Positions 25,597-34,958 of a DNA stretch of 64,000 nucleotides are shown here, piece by piece; position 1 is the stretch's first letter, and each line of letters starts with the position of its first letter. Origin of the DNA: Kolteria novifilia (GTDB lineage Bacteria; Planctomycetota; Planctomycetia; Kolteriales; Kolteriaceae); contig CP036279.1 of NCBI GenBank assembly GCA_007748055.1, forward strand, positions 6,572,001 to 6,636,000, written 5' to 3'. The notes beneath the pieces are model-generated. The model worked only from the letters and a program-made list of their open reading frames with translations, was not told the DNA's origin and did not search any database. A program made the position numbers and the translations under genes.

Positions 25597-27585
25597 ATGG
25601 TGCTGCGCTCAAATTCGGCTCTCGTCGCCTTCATCGTGACACTACAAGCGGCCCTTCTCTGTTCGGTTCTCGGCGCGGAACCGAACAACAACGCCACTGG
25701 CGATCGTGTTGAATGGCTTCAAGAGAACGCCGTTCGCATCGATTCGATCGATCCCGCGAACGAGGACTTTTCCGACCTCCAACCCCTCAAGGAGATGATC
25801 GGCGATGCCCGCGTCGTGATGCTCGGCGAGCAGTCTCACGGTGACGGGGCCACCTTTCTCGCCAAGACGCGACTGATCAAGTTTCTCCATCAGGAGATGG
25901 ACTTCGACGTCCTCGCGTTCGAGAGTGGTCTCTACGACTGCCACAAGGCATGGGAAGCGTTTCGCGACGGACAGGATGCTCTCGCGGCCGCCCAGAGAGG
26001 CATCTTCGGTATCTGGACGCGGAGCCAACAACTCCAGCCCCTTTTCGACTACCTCGCCTCAAACGCCAACAAGGATCGCCCGCTGGAACTCTGCGGAGTC
26101 GACTGCCAACTAACGGCCAGCAGCTCGCGTGAACAGCTCTTGGTCGATCTTCGTGGCTTCCTGCGGGGTGACGAACCGATCGTCGAGGAGGAGCGATGGA
26201 GAACCATTGAACGGACCTACCGCAAACTCCTCGATCGAAGGGAAACCTTCGCGGAGAACGAGAAAGATCGAGCGATCAAGGGACTCGACGAGTTGCTCAA
26301 CGTTTTGGAGAGCCTCGACGGCAACCGAAGGAACGATCCTCGCCAACTCGCCTTCTGGAAACAGTTCATCAAGAGCAGCCAAGCGGAGATCACCAGTCGC
26401 TGGCGCCGCCAACTCTCTACGACTCCCACGCCGAGCAACGATCGCGACAGTCAAATGGGCCAGAACTTGATTTGGCTCGCCAACGAACATTTCAAAGATC
26501 GCAAGATCATTGTCTGGGCGGCGACGTTCCACATCATGCGCCATCCCTCGGAGGTCGAACTCGACGGAAAGCCCGACTTCTACGCGGACATCGTCACCAT
26601 GGGCGATGTGGCCTCGAAAGAACTCGGCGACGATGTCTTTTCGCTGGGATTCACCGCCTACGAGGGGAAGAAAGGCTACCCCTGGACGCAAGGATTCGAC
26701 ATCGGCCAGGCGCCCGCCGGAAGCCTCGATGCGATGCTCGCCGCCACGGGGCTCGAGAACACGATCATCAGCTTCCGAAAGCTTCCCGACGACGGCAAGT
26801 GGCTCGACTCCGAGTTCGTCAGCCGACCGCTCGGCTACGCCTCCGCGACGGCGCGTTGGCCTCGCGTCCTCGACGCGATGTTCTTCACGAAGCGGATGAC
26901 GCCTAGCACGCCGGTCGTCGACGCCCCAAAGACGCTTCCAAAGCCTCGCAAGCGACAACCTCCCGCCGATCTCCTGAAAGAGCTCGAGACGCGTCGGCAG
27001 TCGATTCAAGAGCTCGTCGCCCGTCAGCAGTCTTGGGCCGACAAGAAGAGCTTCGACCTTCACTTCGAGCGGTGGAAGCAAGGTGAGTCGCCAAACCCGG
27101 CGGAACTGAAGGCGATGGAAGAGAAGGTCCTAGACTGGCTGGAACAACACGAGGGAGAACCCGGTTTCGATTGGAGGGCGCACCGGCTGCGTTCGGTCAT
27201 GGCGCTGGCCCGGAACGCACCACAGGAGGCAGCCGGGCACTTGGATCAGGCCATCGCCAGCTACCCCAAGACGAGTTACCGCACTCCATCGTCCCAGAGT
27301 AGCTTTCAACACCTAGTCAACGCTCGCTGCATGTTGGAGTGGGATCACGAGGGCCCGGACGCGGCCATCCAACTCGCCGCCGACTATCTGGAACGCGACG
27401 AACGATTCCAGCACTTCTACCTTCGTCCGTGGAGCAAACGGATCGGCAACGAGGAGAAGAGTGCCCAGTGGACTTCGAAGCTGATCGAACGTCTCAGGAA
27501 GGCCTACGAGATCCGTGCCAAGTCATTTCCCGACGCCACCGTGGAGGCCCAGGAATTCGAGCAAGCCTTCGATCAGCTCAAATGA
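25597..27585 (+). CDS. Secreted erythromycin esterase-like hydrolase
   Basis: 662 residues; GGGAG eight bases before the ATG. The signal peptide (LVAFIVTLQAALLCSVLGA) predicts export. The erythromycin-esterase family core spans about residues 60-430. It contains the signature VVMLGEQSHGDGATFLAKTR with the conserved Glu and His, the FDVLAFESGLYD block with Glu, and a later His in WAATFHIMRH. The C-terminal ~220 residues (from TLPKPRKRQPP) are helical and TPR-like and are not part of EreA/EreB enzymes. Most family members outside resistance plasmids have unknown esterase-like activities, so macrolide resistance should not be assumed. Confidence 0.82.
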   Translation: MVLRSNSALVAFIVTLQAALLCSVLGAEPNNNATGDRVEWLQENAVRIDSIDPANEDFSDLQPLKEMIGDARVVMLGEQSHGDGATFLAKTRLIKFLHQEMDFDVLAFESGLYDCHKAWEAFRDGQDALAAAQRGIFGIWTRSQQLQPLFDYLASNANKDRPLELCGVDCQLTASSSREQLLVDLRGFLRGDEPIVEEERWRTIERTYRKLLDRRETFAENEKDRAIKGLDELLNVLESLDGNRRNDPRQLAFWKQFIKSSQAEITSRWRRQLSTTPTPSNDRDSQMGQNLIWLANEHFKDRKIIVWAATFHIMRHPSEVELDGKPDFYADIVTMGDVASKELGDDVFSLGFTAYEGKKGYPWTQGFDIGQAPAGSLDAMLAATGLENTIISFRKLPDDGKWLDSEFVSRPLGYASATARWPRVLDAMFFTKRMTPSTPVVDAPKTLPKPRKRQPPADLLKELETRRQSIQELVARQQSWADKKSFDLHFERWKQGESPNPAELKAMEEKVLDWLEQHEGEPGFDWRAHRLRSVMALARNAPQEAAGHLDQAIASYPKTSYRTPSSQSSFQHLVNARCMLEWDHEGPDAAIQLAADYLERDERFQHFYLRPWSKRIGNEEKSAQWTSKLIERLRKAYEIRAKSFPDATVEAQEFEQAFDQLK

Positions 27586-27586
27586 A

Positions 27587-27620
27587 CGGAGCACGTCAAC
27601 CTCTAGGGCGACGTGCTCCG
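27587..27620. terminator. Bidirectional terminator-like hairpin
   Basis: Perfect 11-bp stem CGGAGCACGTC / GACGTGCTCCG with a 12-base loop, immediately after the esterase-like gene stop and 65 bases from the end of the convergent cytochrome gene. Confidence 0.65.
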
Positions 27621-27684
27621 CGTGATGTCATGATGGGGCGGCTTCGCGAGGGAAACCGCGACGGGCGAACCCCCGCCGCTCGTA

Positions 27685-28488
27685 TTACTCCGAGCGGTAG
27701 ACCTGGTGGCAGTCGTTGCAGGACTTCTGAAGGGTGTTGTGGGCTTCCTTGGCGGCTTCCAGATCGCCCTTGGCGTAGGCCTTGGCCATCACGATGGAAC
27801 CCTCACGCATCTCGTCGCACCACTTCTTCCAGTCCTCGCCCTCTTCGTGCTCGCGAGAAATCACGGCCAAGCAAGCCATGAGCTGCGAAAGCGACGCGAA
27901 CTGCATCGACTCCTTCTTGAAGTCGCGGTCGGACATCTTGTTGGCTTTGCCGGCGTTGCTGTCGATCGAGGAGACGCTCTTCATCAGCGTCTCCGAATCG
28001 ATGACGTCGTTCCAGTCCATCACCTCGGTCGAGTCGACGGGCTTGATCTTCGCGGGGTAGTCGCCGATCGCGTCGTAGGCCTTCTTGGCGGCCTTGAAGT
28101 TACGATCCTCGGCCGCTTCGGAGAGTTCGATCCCCGCGGCGCGAAGGGCGGCCGCCTTCTGAGCGTTCTCCCCCTTCATCGTCATCACGCCGATGTTGCC
28201 CAAGACGGCGATCACGCGGGCCTGCCACGCGACCTTCTTGCGACCGCGGGCGAAGAGACCCGGCGACCGCATGCCCCGCTTCATGTCCTCGACGTAGATC
28301 TGAACGATCCGCTCGAGATCGGCGGGAGGAAGCAGCCCCTCCCACGTCGAAACCTCGGTCGCTAGTTTCGCCTCGGCGGCGATCGCGCCCCGCGTACCAG
28401 GAATGACGGTCGTGGCGACCAGGCCCGCGACCATCAGGGTCGCGGTGGTCATGGTGTAGAGCTTGATCCGAACTGGATGGAGGGACAT
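27685..28488 (-). CDS. Exported cytochrome c (single C-terminal heme site)
   Basis: 267 residues from the ATG at 28488 (MSLHPVRIKLYTM), six bases after AGAGG; an ATG two codons earlier abuts that site. A signal peptide (TATLMVAGLVATTVIPG) directs export. The body is almost all alpha-helical and charged. One heme-binding motif, CNDCHQVYR, is nine residues from the C-terminus, which is the arrangement in four-helix-bundle cytochromes c'/c556. The protein is about twice the length of a usual cytochrome c', so the N-terminal half may be a second bundle without heme. Electron partner unknown. Confidence 0.85.
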   Translation of the reverse strand: MSLHPVRIKLYTMTTATLMVAGLVATTVIPGTRGAIAAEAKLATEVSTWEGLLPPADLERIVQIYVEDMKRGMRSPGLFARGRKKVAWQARVIAVLGNIGVMTMKGENAQKAAALRAAGIELSEAAEDRNFKAAKKAYDAIGDYPAKIKPVDSTEVMDWNDVIDSETLMKSVSSIDSNAGKANKMSDRDFKKESMQFASLSQLMACLAVISREHEEGEDWKKWCDEMREGSIVMAKAYAKGDLEAAKEAHNTLQKSCNDCHQVYRSE

Positions 28489-28970
28489 TGGCATCCTCTT
28501 GCGCGTCAAGTTGATTCATCTCGAGAACGATGGCGGCGCTACCGCGTGAACTGTCCGTTGGGGGCGATGATATTGCTTCATCGCGCTCAGTGCAATCAGC
28601 GGGAACCGACGACCAATCGTGGAAAGCCGTGTCGACGCATCCCCAAGCACTCATCCGACGGGGAACATTCGACAGACACCGTTCGAGGCGGGCGGGCACA
28701 ATCCCGTAAACCCGTCGCGAGTATAGCGCCCCGCCGCCGCCCCGGTCAAGGACCAGTCGATGCGCGAATCGTCTTGGTGCCGGTCGAGTTGTAGCGATGG
28801 TGACGATTAGTGGACGCGGAGAACGGAGCGACTTCGAATCGGCGGAGCAAATCGTGGAACGCAAACGCCTCGAACGTGATCGCGTGCCGGAAGGGACAGA
28901 TCTCTCCGCATGCCTACGCAAGCGTGGAGCATGGCACCCAAGAGGCATCGGGAACGCGGGGAGGAGGGAA
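28489..28970. other. Gene-free interval between rmlD and the cytochrome c gene
   Basis: About 480 bases. Several frames are open but Arg-rich and antisense-like. I see no tRNA, repeat or terminator. It should contain the cytochrome promoter. Confidence 0.45.
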
Positions 28971-29888
28971 TCAGCGGTTTGGTCGTTGCGAGAGGTAGTC
29001 CCGAAGGGCGTCGCGCCAGTCGCGTGGCGGGGCGATCCCCGCGAGTCGGGCAAGCTTCTCGTTGGAGAGCACGCTGTGAACGGGACGCCGTGCCGGGGCG
29101 CCGAACTCCTCGGTCGAGATCGGTTCGAGGGGAACCTCGAGCCCGGAAGCTTCGAAAATCTCTTTCGCGAAGTCGTGCCAAGTCGTCCGGCCCGCGTTGG
29201 TCACGTGCAGGATGTCCTTCCAATGAACATCGGGTCGTGTCGCGAGAAGCCGTGCCGTCGCCTCGGCCAGATCGGCGGTGAAGGTGGGCGTGCAGCGTTG
29301 ATCGGCGACAACGCGAACTGGCCCCCCCTTCGCCGCGAGCCGAAGCATCGTCTCGACGAAGTTCCCCCCCTTGCCCCGCGAGCCCTTGACCCCATAGAGG
29401 CCGCAGGTGCGAATGACCAAACACTCCGCCGCGTAGGCCCGTACCTGGTATTCACCGGCGAGTTTGGAAATGCCGTACTGACTCTGGGGTGACGGCAGAT
29501 CCTCTTCCGAGAAAGCGGCGTCGACGGCCGCGCCCTGACCGTCAAAAACATAGTCGGTGCTAAAATGAACCAGAAGCGCCCCAGCGGCGGTTGATGCGCG
29601 AGCGATCGCCCCCGCCGCGTGGGTGTTGACCGCGAATGCGGCGAGCGGATCCTCTTCCGCCTTGTCGACGAGGTTGTAGGCGGCGGTGTTGACGACGACA
29701 TCGGGGGATTGGCGTTCGATCGCCGGCCCGATCGCGGCGAGATCGGTCAGGTCGAGGTCCTCGCGGGCCATGGTCACCAGTTCGTAGTGGCCAAGTGTCC
29801 GACGCAGGTCGGCCGCGAGTTGCCCGTTGGCTCCCAGCAGAAGGACTCGTTTCGTCGCCGGTTGTTGGTGCGGGTCGCGAGGTTTCAT
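28971..29888 (-). CDS. rfbD: dTDP-4-dehydrorhamnose reductase
   Basis: 305 residues of the short-chain dehydrogenase/RmlD family, last step of dTDP-L-rhamnose synthesis. NAD(P)H-binding GANGQLAADLRR near the N-terminus, VVNTAAYNLVDKAEEDP, the Ser/Thr block HFSTDYVFDG, and YGISK with the catalytic Tyr and Lys are all present; RPVHSVLSNEKL near the end is also typical. Rhamnose would go to surface polysaccharide, which fits the export lipoprotein at 41090, but rmlA, rmlB and rmlC are not in the window. Divergent from the ketosynthase cluster. Confidence 0.9.
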   Translation of the reverse strand: MKPRDPHQQPATKRVLLLGANGQLAADLRRTLGHYELVTMAREDLDLTDLAAIGPAIERQSPDVVVNTAAYNLVDKAEEDPLAAFAVNTHAAGAIARASTAAGALLVHFSTDYVFDGQGAAVDAAFSEEDLPSPQSQYGISKLAGEYQVRAYAAECLVIRTCGLYGVKGSRGKGGNFVETMLRLAAKGGPVRVVADQRCTPTFTADLAEATARLLATRPDVHWKDILHVTNAGRTTWHDFAKEIFEASGLEVPLEPISTEEFGAPARRPVHSVLSNEKLARLAGIAPPRDWRDALRDYLSQRPNR

Positions 29889-30296
29889 GCGAGTCAGGGT
29901 AGATCCAGGGAGGGAACGTTTCCAGCGAAAAAGGGGCTCTCCGCCAGCCAGGAAGGACCGGTCGGCCTACAATGGCCACGCGAAGCAAAAACGACCGGCA
30001 ATCGGCGAGAAGTGGGGCTGGCGAGAGGGACCGGTTTCGGACACGATCGACGAACCGACACGCTTACGCGTCCGCTGGCTCGTCGAGTTCCTACGATGTC
30101 GCGACTGGTCAAGCGGACCGTTCGCGACCGGCGTTCGTCGTTGCACGGGGTGCCAGGGGCCGGTTAGAGGGGCGACACATCCCGGTTCCTTGTGTTCCCC
30201 AACTTACCTCCGCTTGCGAAACGGCCTACACCCCGCTACGCTCGCGAACGGTAGCCGGCAAACAATCAAGTGGGCAGGTACGCGACTCGAGGAAGA
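29889..30296. other. Intergenic region between divergent rfbD and the ketosynthase cluster
   Basis: About 400 bases with no convincing gene. It should carry the promoter of the five-gene lipid-type cluster that starts at 30297. GAGGA lies close to the ATG. Confidence 0.5.
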
Positions 30297-31544
30297 ATGA
30301 TCCAGCGTTCGGACGACAGGCGAATCGTCATCACCGGCATCGGCGTGACGAGTCCTCTCGGAAACACACTACCGGAACTGCGTGCCAACCTCCTCGCCGG
30401 CAAGTCGGGCGTCCAGGAGTTCGAGACGCGCTACGTCGGCAAAACGCTCGCTGGCATCTGCGACTTCGACGATCTCAAGTACCAGAAGCGCAAAGAGGTC
30501 CGTCGCGGCACCCGAGCCGGCTCGATCGCGATCTACTGCGCCCGCGAAGCCCTCGCCGACGCGCACATTGAACTCAGCGACGTCGAGCCGCAACGCGTCG
30601 GCGTCTACATCGGCACGACCGAGCACGGCAACGTCGAGACCGAAAACGAAATCAACGAGATCAAGCAGTACGACTACGATGTCAAGTACTGGACCCATCA
30701 CCACAACCCGCGGACCGTCGCCAACAACCCCGCGGGCGAAGTGACGCTCAACCTCAAGCTGACTGGCCCGCACTACACGATTGGCGCGGCCTGCGCGGCG
30801 GGGAACGCCGGCTTGATCCAGGGAATGCAGATGCTCTGGCTGGACGAATGCGATCTAGCCTTGGCGGGAGGGGTTTCCGAGAGCATCCACACCTTCGGGA
30901 TCTTCGCCGGCTTCAAGAGCCAGGGCGCCCTTGCGTGCCACGACGATCCCGCGAAAGCGTCGCGTCCCTTCGACACCGATCGCAACGGCATCGTCGTCGC
31001 CGAGGGCGGAGGTATCGTCACACTCGAACGTCTCTCCGACGCGAAGAAGCGGGGCGCGACGATTTACGCAGAGATTGTCGGCCACGGGATGAACTCCGAC
31101 GCGGTCGACTTCGTCTTGCCCAACCCGACGCGACAAGCCGAATGCATGCGGCTGACGCTCAAGCGAGCGGGCATCTCGGCGTCGGAGGTCGATATCCTCA
31201 GCACGCACGCGACGTCGACGAAATTGGGCGATCAGCACGAGGCCCACGCGGTTCGAGATGTCTTCGCGAACTGTCCACGGCTTCACGTGAACAATACGAA
31301 GAGTTTTCTAGGCCATGCGATGGGAGCGGCGGGAGTGATCGAACTCTTCGGGAATCTCCCCTCGTTCACGGATAAGAAGGTCCACCCGACGATCAACCTG
31401 GATCACCTCGACGCCGAGTGCGAAATGCCGGGGCTGGTGGTGGGAGAACCTTGCTTGGTCGATGAGGTCACATACATTCTTAATAATTCCTTCGGAATGC
31501 TAGGCATAAACTCAGCATTGCTGGTACGCCGCTACGATGGTTGA
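30297..31544 (+). CDS. Beta-ketoacyl-ACP synthase (FabF-like), cluster-specific
   Basis: 415 residues from the ATG at 30297 (MIQRSDDRRIVITG); an in-frame GTG at 30270 is the alternative. The condensing-enzyme triad is intact: Cys166 in GAACAAGN, His in STHATSTKLGD, and Lys/His in NTKSFLGHAMGAAG. An unusual insertion with His residues (KQYDYDVKYWTHHHNPRT, about residues 123-140) precedes the active-site strand where FabF proteins are shorter. It should extend an ACP-bound acyl chain with malonyl-ACP. It is the first gene of a five-gene block: KS, ACP, two FAD oxidoreductases and a hydrolase. Confidence 0.88.
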   Translation: MIQRSDDRRIVITGIGVTSPLGNTLPELRANLLAGKSGVQEFETRYVGKTLAGICDFDDLKYQKRKEVRRGTRAGSIAIYCAREALADAHIELSDVEPQRVGVYIGTTEHGNVETENEINEIKQYDYDVKYWTHHHNPRTVANNPAGEVTLNLKLTGPHYTIGAACAAGNAGLIQGMQMLWLDECDLALAGGVSESIHTFGIFAGFKSQGALACHDDPAKASRPFDTDRNGIVVAEGGGIVTLERLSDAKKRGATIYAEIVGHGMNSDAVDFVLPNPTRQAECMRLTLKRAGISASEVDILSTHATSTKLGDQHEAHAVRDVFANCPRLHVNNTKSFLGHAMGAAGVIELFGNLPSFTDKKVHPTINLDHLDAECEMPGLVVGEPCLVDEVTYILNNSFGMLGINSALLVRRYDG

Positions 31545-31591
31545 GCAGCGGCATGGGGAAGAAACTGTAGCGTTTGGTTGAGGAAGCGAGA

Positions 31592-31861
31592 ATGACGGAA
31601 CCGGAAGTACGGCAAGCCGTGCTCGACATTATCGAGCGAATCGCCCCCGATGAGGAACTTGGCGACATCAACGATGCCGAGCCGATCCGCGAGCAGGTCG
31701 ACCTCGATTCGATGGATTTCCTCGACATCGTCATGGAGCTGCGCAAGATCTACGGCGTGGAAGTCCCCGAAGAGGACTACGTCGAGCTCTCGACGCTCGA
31801 GCGCTCCGTCGCTTATCTGTCCCCGCGCATGCAAGACAAAGAATTGGCGGCCAAGGTCTGA
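31592..31861 (+). CDS. Acyl carrier protein
   Basis: 89 residues from MTEPEVRQAVLDII, with GAGG upstream. The phosphopantetheine attachment site is the Ser of LDSMDFLDIV, where housekeeping AcpP has DSL. The four-helix ACP pattern and strong acidity are clear. The Met for Leu and the gene context suggest a dedicated carrier for the neighbouring ketosynthase rather than the general fatty-acid ACP. It lies 47 bases after the ketosynthase stop. Confidence 0.9.
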   Translation: MTEPEVRQAVLDIIERIAPDEELGDINDAEPIREQVDLDSMDFLDIVMELRKIYGVEVPEEDYVELSTLERSVAYLSPRMQDKELAAKV

Positions 31862-31971
31862 CGATTCTTCCTCCTCACAAGTGAGTTGTCGCCAAGTCGA
31901 TCGCTCGCTTGGGATGGTGTTCCGTCCAACGTGCCTGCCTCGTCTCTCCTCGTGCGACGAAGGCGTCCCAG

Positions 31972-33357
31972 GTGAACGAAGACTTCGACACGCTGATCAT
32001 CGGCGCGGGAATGTCGGGATTGGCGGCCGGAATTCGGCTCGCCTACTTCGGCCAACGCGTCCTCCTGGTTGAACGCCACTCCATCATCGGTGGCCTCAAC
32101 TCCTTTTACCGCTTGCGCGGACGCGATCACGACGTCGGCCTCCACGCCGTCACCAACTACGTCCCCAAGGGAACCAAGGGCAAACCGCTCACCAAGCTCC
32201 TGCGGCAGCTCCGCATCTCTTGGGACGAACTCGATCTCTGCCCCCAGCTCGTCTCCTCGGTCGCCTTTCCAGGCCGACGACTGCGGTTCTCGAACGATTT
32301 CTCCCTCTTCCATGAGGAAGTCGCTCGCGAGTTCCCGCACCAAGCCGACGACTTCGCCAAGCTGGTCACCCTGATTCGCGACCACGACGAACTCGATCTC
32401 TCGCAAAAGGCCACCTCGGCCCGCGCGGTCATCGGCGACGTCCTGAGCGATCCGACTCTCATCGACATGCTCTTTTGCCCGCTCTGCTACTACGGCAGCG
32501 CCCTCGAGCACGACATGGACTGGAACCAGTTCGTGATCATGTTCAAGAGCATCTTCTTCGAGGGATTCGCTCGACCGCGACGCGGCGTGCGCCACATCAT
32601 TAAGCTCCTCTCCCAACGATTCAAAAAGAACGGCGGCATCCTGCGCACCAAGTGCGGCGTCGAACGCCTCGACGTCAAGGACGGACGCGTCGCCTCGGTC
32701 ACCCTCGACAACGGCGATGTCGTCAACGCGGAACGCATCCTCTCCTCGGCGGGACTGGCGGAAACCTTGCGGCTTTGCGGCAAGGAACCGACGGGGGACG
32801 ACGAGCAACCGGGCCAAATCAGCTTCATGGAGTCAATCTCCGTCCTCGACCGGCTTCCCAGCGACCTGGGCCACGACGAGACCATTACCTTCTTCTGCTC
32901 GAGCGACCGCTTCAACTACCGCGTCCCCGAGGGACTGAGCGACCCGACCAGCGGCGTGATCTGTAGCCCCAACAACTACGCGTACGACGAGCCCCTCGAC
33001 GAGGGCATCATGCGGGTCACCACCCAGGCTCGTTTCGATCGCTGGGACGCGATGGAGGAGCCCGGCTACGTCGCCGCGAAGCACGCGTGTTACGAAGCGT
33101 CGTTGGACGAAGTGGTCAAATTCGTGCCCGATTTTCGCCCAAACGTCGTCGATGTCGACATTTTCACGCCGAGAACGATCAAAAAGTTCACCGGTCACGA
33201 CAACGGAGCGGTCTACGGAGCCCCCCACAAACGCCTGGATGGACGCACGCACTTGGAGAATCTTTTCCTCTGCGGCACCGACCAGGGCTTCCTCGGGATC
33301 GTCGGCGCGGTCCTGAGCGGGATTTCCATGGCGAATCTTCACTTGCTAAAGTCGTAA
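31972..33357 (+). CDS. FAD-dependent oxidoreductase, phytoene desaturase/CrtISO-like (first)
   Basis: 461 residues if translation begins at the GTG at 31972 (VNEDFDTLIIGAG); the frame is open to 31909 but the extra residues look untranslated. The Rossmann motif LIIGAGMSGLAAGIRLAYFG and the following VERHSIIGGLNSFYR are typical of the CrtI/CrtISO/retinol-saturase superfamily, and the C-terminal FAD block NLFLCGTDQGFLGIVGAVLSG is complete. These enzymes desaturate, saturate or isomerise long isoprenoid or acyl chains. It follows the ACP by 110 bases. Confidence 0.85.
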   Translation: MNEDFDTLIIGAGMSGLAAGIRLAYFGQRVLLVERHSIIGGLNSFYRLRGRDHDVGLHAVTNYVPKGTKGKPLTKLLRQLRISWDELDLCPQLVSSVAFPGRRLRFSNDFSLFHEEVAREFPHQADDFAKLVTLIRDHDELDLSQKATSARAVIGDVLSDPTLIDMLFCPLCYYGSALEHDMDWNQFVIMFKSIFFEGFARPRRGVRHIIKLLSQRFKKNGGILRTKCGVERLDVKDGRVASVTLDNGDVVNAERILSSAGLAETLRLCGKEPTGDDEQPGQISFMESISVLDRLPSDLGHDETITFFCSSDRFNYRVPEGLSDPTSGVICSPNNYAYDEPLDEGIMRVTTQARFDRWDAMEEPGYVAAKHACYEASLDEVVKFVPDFRPNVVDVDIFTPRTIKKFTGHDNGAVYGAPHKRLDGRTHLENLFLCGTDQGFLGIVGAVLSGISMANLHLLKS

Positions 33358-33423
33358 AGTGACAGGAGGCGCTTTCGTCGGCGCCACGGATGTCGTTTTC
33401 TTGATCTGCGCGGGCCGAGCCTC

Positions 33424-34857
33424 ATGCCGAAAGATTTTCTCGAAGGTGTTCAAGACGAATATGACGTGATCGTCATCGGTAGCGGTCTGGGGGGACTGAC
33501 CTCCGCGAACGTCCTGGCCAAATGCGGTCACCGCGTCCTCGTGCTCGAGCAGCACTACAAGCTCGGCGGACTCGCCACCTGGTTCAAACGGCCTAAGGGC
33601 CATATCTTCGACATTTCCCTGCACGGTTTTCCCGTCGGGATGAAAAAGAGCTGCCGCAAGTACTGGAACAAGGAGATCCACGACTCCATCGTCCAGCTCG
33701 AGCAGATTCGTTTCGACAACCCACAGTTTTCCCTCACCACCACCTTCGACACCGCCGATTTCACGCGGATCATGACCGACGAACTCGGCGTCGCCCGCGA
33801 AACCGTCGATGACTTCTTCAAGACGGTTCGCTCGATGAACTACTACGACGACCAGTCGATGACAACGCGGGAGCTCTTCGAACGCTTCTTCCCGGGCAAC
33901 TCGAAGGTCGTCCGACTGCTGATGGAGCCGATCGCCTACGCCAACGGCTCGACCTTGGACGATCCGGCGATCACCTACGGCATCGTCTTCTCGAACTTCA
34001 TGCACAAGGGAGTCTTCACCTTCCAGGGCGGGACCGACCTGCTCGTCACGAAGATGCAAGCCGAACTCGAGCGCAACGGCGTCGACTGCCGCATCCGCTG
34101 CCCCGTCGAGAAGATCCTGGTCGATTCCAAACGCCGGATCGAGGGGGTCCGGGTCCTCGGCCGGGACATCAAAGCCCGCGCGGTCGTCTCCAACGCCAAC
34201 GTCAAGCTGACGATCGAGAAGCTCCTCGGCGCCGAGCACGTCGACAAGGATTTTTTCCAGGAATGCGAGAGCGTCCGGCTCAACAACAGCAGTTGCCAGG
34301 TCTACATCGGCATCAAGGAGGGCGAGTCATTCGAGCGGATCGGTGATCTCTTTTTCACGTCGGTCTGCCCGACCTTCGATTCGCAACGGCTGCTCGATCT
34401 CGATTCCACGAGCCGGACCTTTTCCTTCTACTACCCCGACACCCGCCCCGGTTGGAACCGCTACATGGTCGTCTGCTCCACCAACGCCCGCTACGGCGAC
34501 TGGATGGCCTTTAGCGAGGAAGAGTACCAGAACCAGAAAAAGTGGCTCTGCGACACCACCGTCGACGTGCTGGAGAAGTACATCCCCGACATCCGGGGAA
34601 AGATCAGCCACCTGGAAGTAGCGACGCCGCGGACGTTCAAGCACTACACCTGGCACGCCCAAGGGGCGTCATTCGGGACGAAGTTCGAGGGCCTCAAGAT
34701 CAGCCAAGGGATCGCCGAGCAGGTTGACGGGCTCTTCCATGCCGGCTCGGTCGGGATCATCATGTCGGGTTGGTTGGGTGCTCTGAATTACGGAGTCATC
34801 GTCGCCAACAATGTCGACAAACTCCTCGCCTCGGCATTGGCCGGGCAATCGGGCTGA
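33424..34857 (+). CDS. FAD-dependent oxidoreductase, phytoene desaturase/CrtISO-like (second)
   Basis: 477 residues. [21 protein letters not shown] and [17 protein letters not shown] form the N-terminal FAD site; [21 protein letters not shown] is the C-terminal one. It is clearly a different paralogue from the preceding gene (no close identity outside the motifs) and keeps a substrate-lid region with several Phe and Tyr residues. Two tandem enzymes next to a KS and an ACP suggest successive redox steps on one acyl intermediate. The gap to the first oxidoreductase is 66 bases. Confidence 0.86.
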   Translation: MPKDFLEGVQDEYDVIVIGSGLGGLTSANVLAKCGHRVLVLEQHYKLGGLATWFKRPKGHIFDISLHGFPVGMKKSCRKYWNKEIHDSIVQLEQIRFDNPQFSLTTTFDTADFTRIMTDELGVARETVDDFFKTVRSMNYYDDQSMTTRELFERFFPGNSKVVRLLMEPIAYANGSTLDDPAITYGIVFSNFMHKGVFTFQGGTDLLVTKMQAELERNGVDCRIRCPVEKILVDSKRRIEGVRVLGRDIKARAVVSNANVKLTIEKLLGAEHVDKDFFQECESVRLNNSSCQVYIGIKEGESFERIGDLFFTSVCPTFDSQRLLDLDSTSRTFSFYYPDTRPGWNRYMVVCSTNARYGDWMAFSEEEYQNQKKWLCDTTVDVLEKYIPDIRGKISHLEVATPRTFKHYTWHAQGASFGTKFEGLKISQGIAEQVDGLFHAGSVGIIMSGWLGALNYGVIVANNVDKLLASALAGQSG

Positions 34858-34945
34858 TATAAGTTGAAAGCTCCAGGACGACTGATGCCAGCTTCGCACG
34901 GATGCGGGAGGAGATGGTTGCTCAGCCCCCAACCACGCTTTTCCC

Positions 34946-34953
34946 GGGAGGAA
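34946..34953 (+). promoter_or_regulatory. Ribosome-binding site that fixes a GTG start
   Basis: GGGAGGAA lies five bases before the GTG at 34959. The in-frame ATGs at 34902 and 34914 have no spaced site (GGGAGGAG abuts the second), so GTG is preferred for the YheT-like gene. Confidence 0.6.
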
Positions 34954-34958
34954 TTCGT

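Noticed and set aside
25597-27585. Macrolide resistance gene call
   Set aside because: Family similarity alone; signal peptide and extra C-terminal domain differ from EreA/EreB.
28489-28970. Possible tRNA or small RNA
   Set aside because: No cloverleaf, T-loop or strong hairpin could be found by eye.
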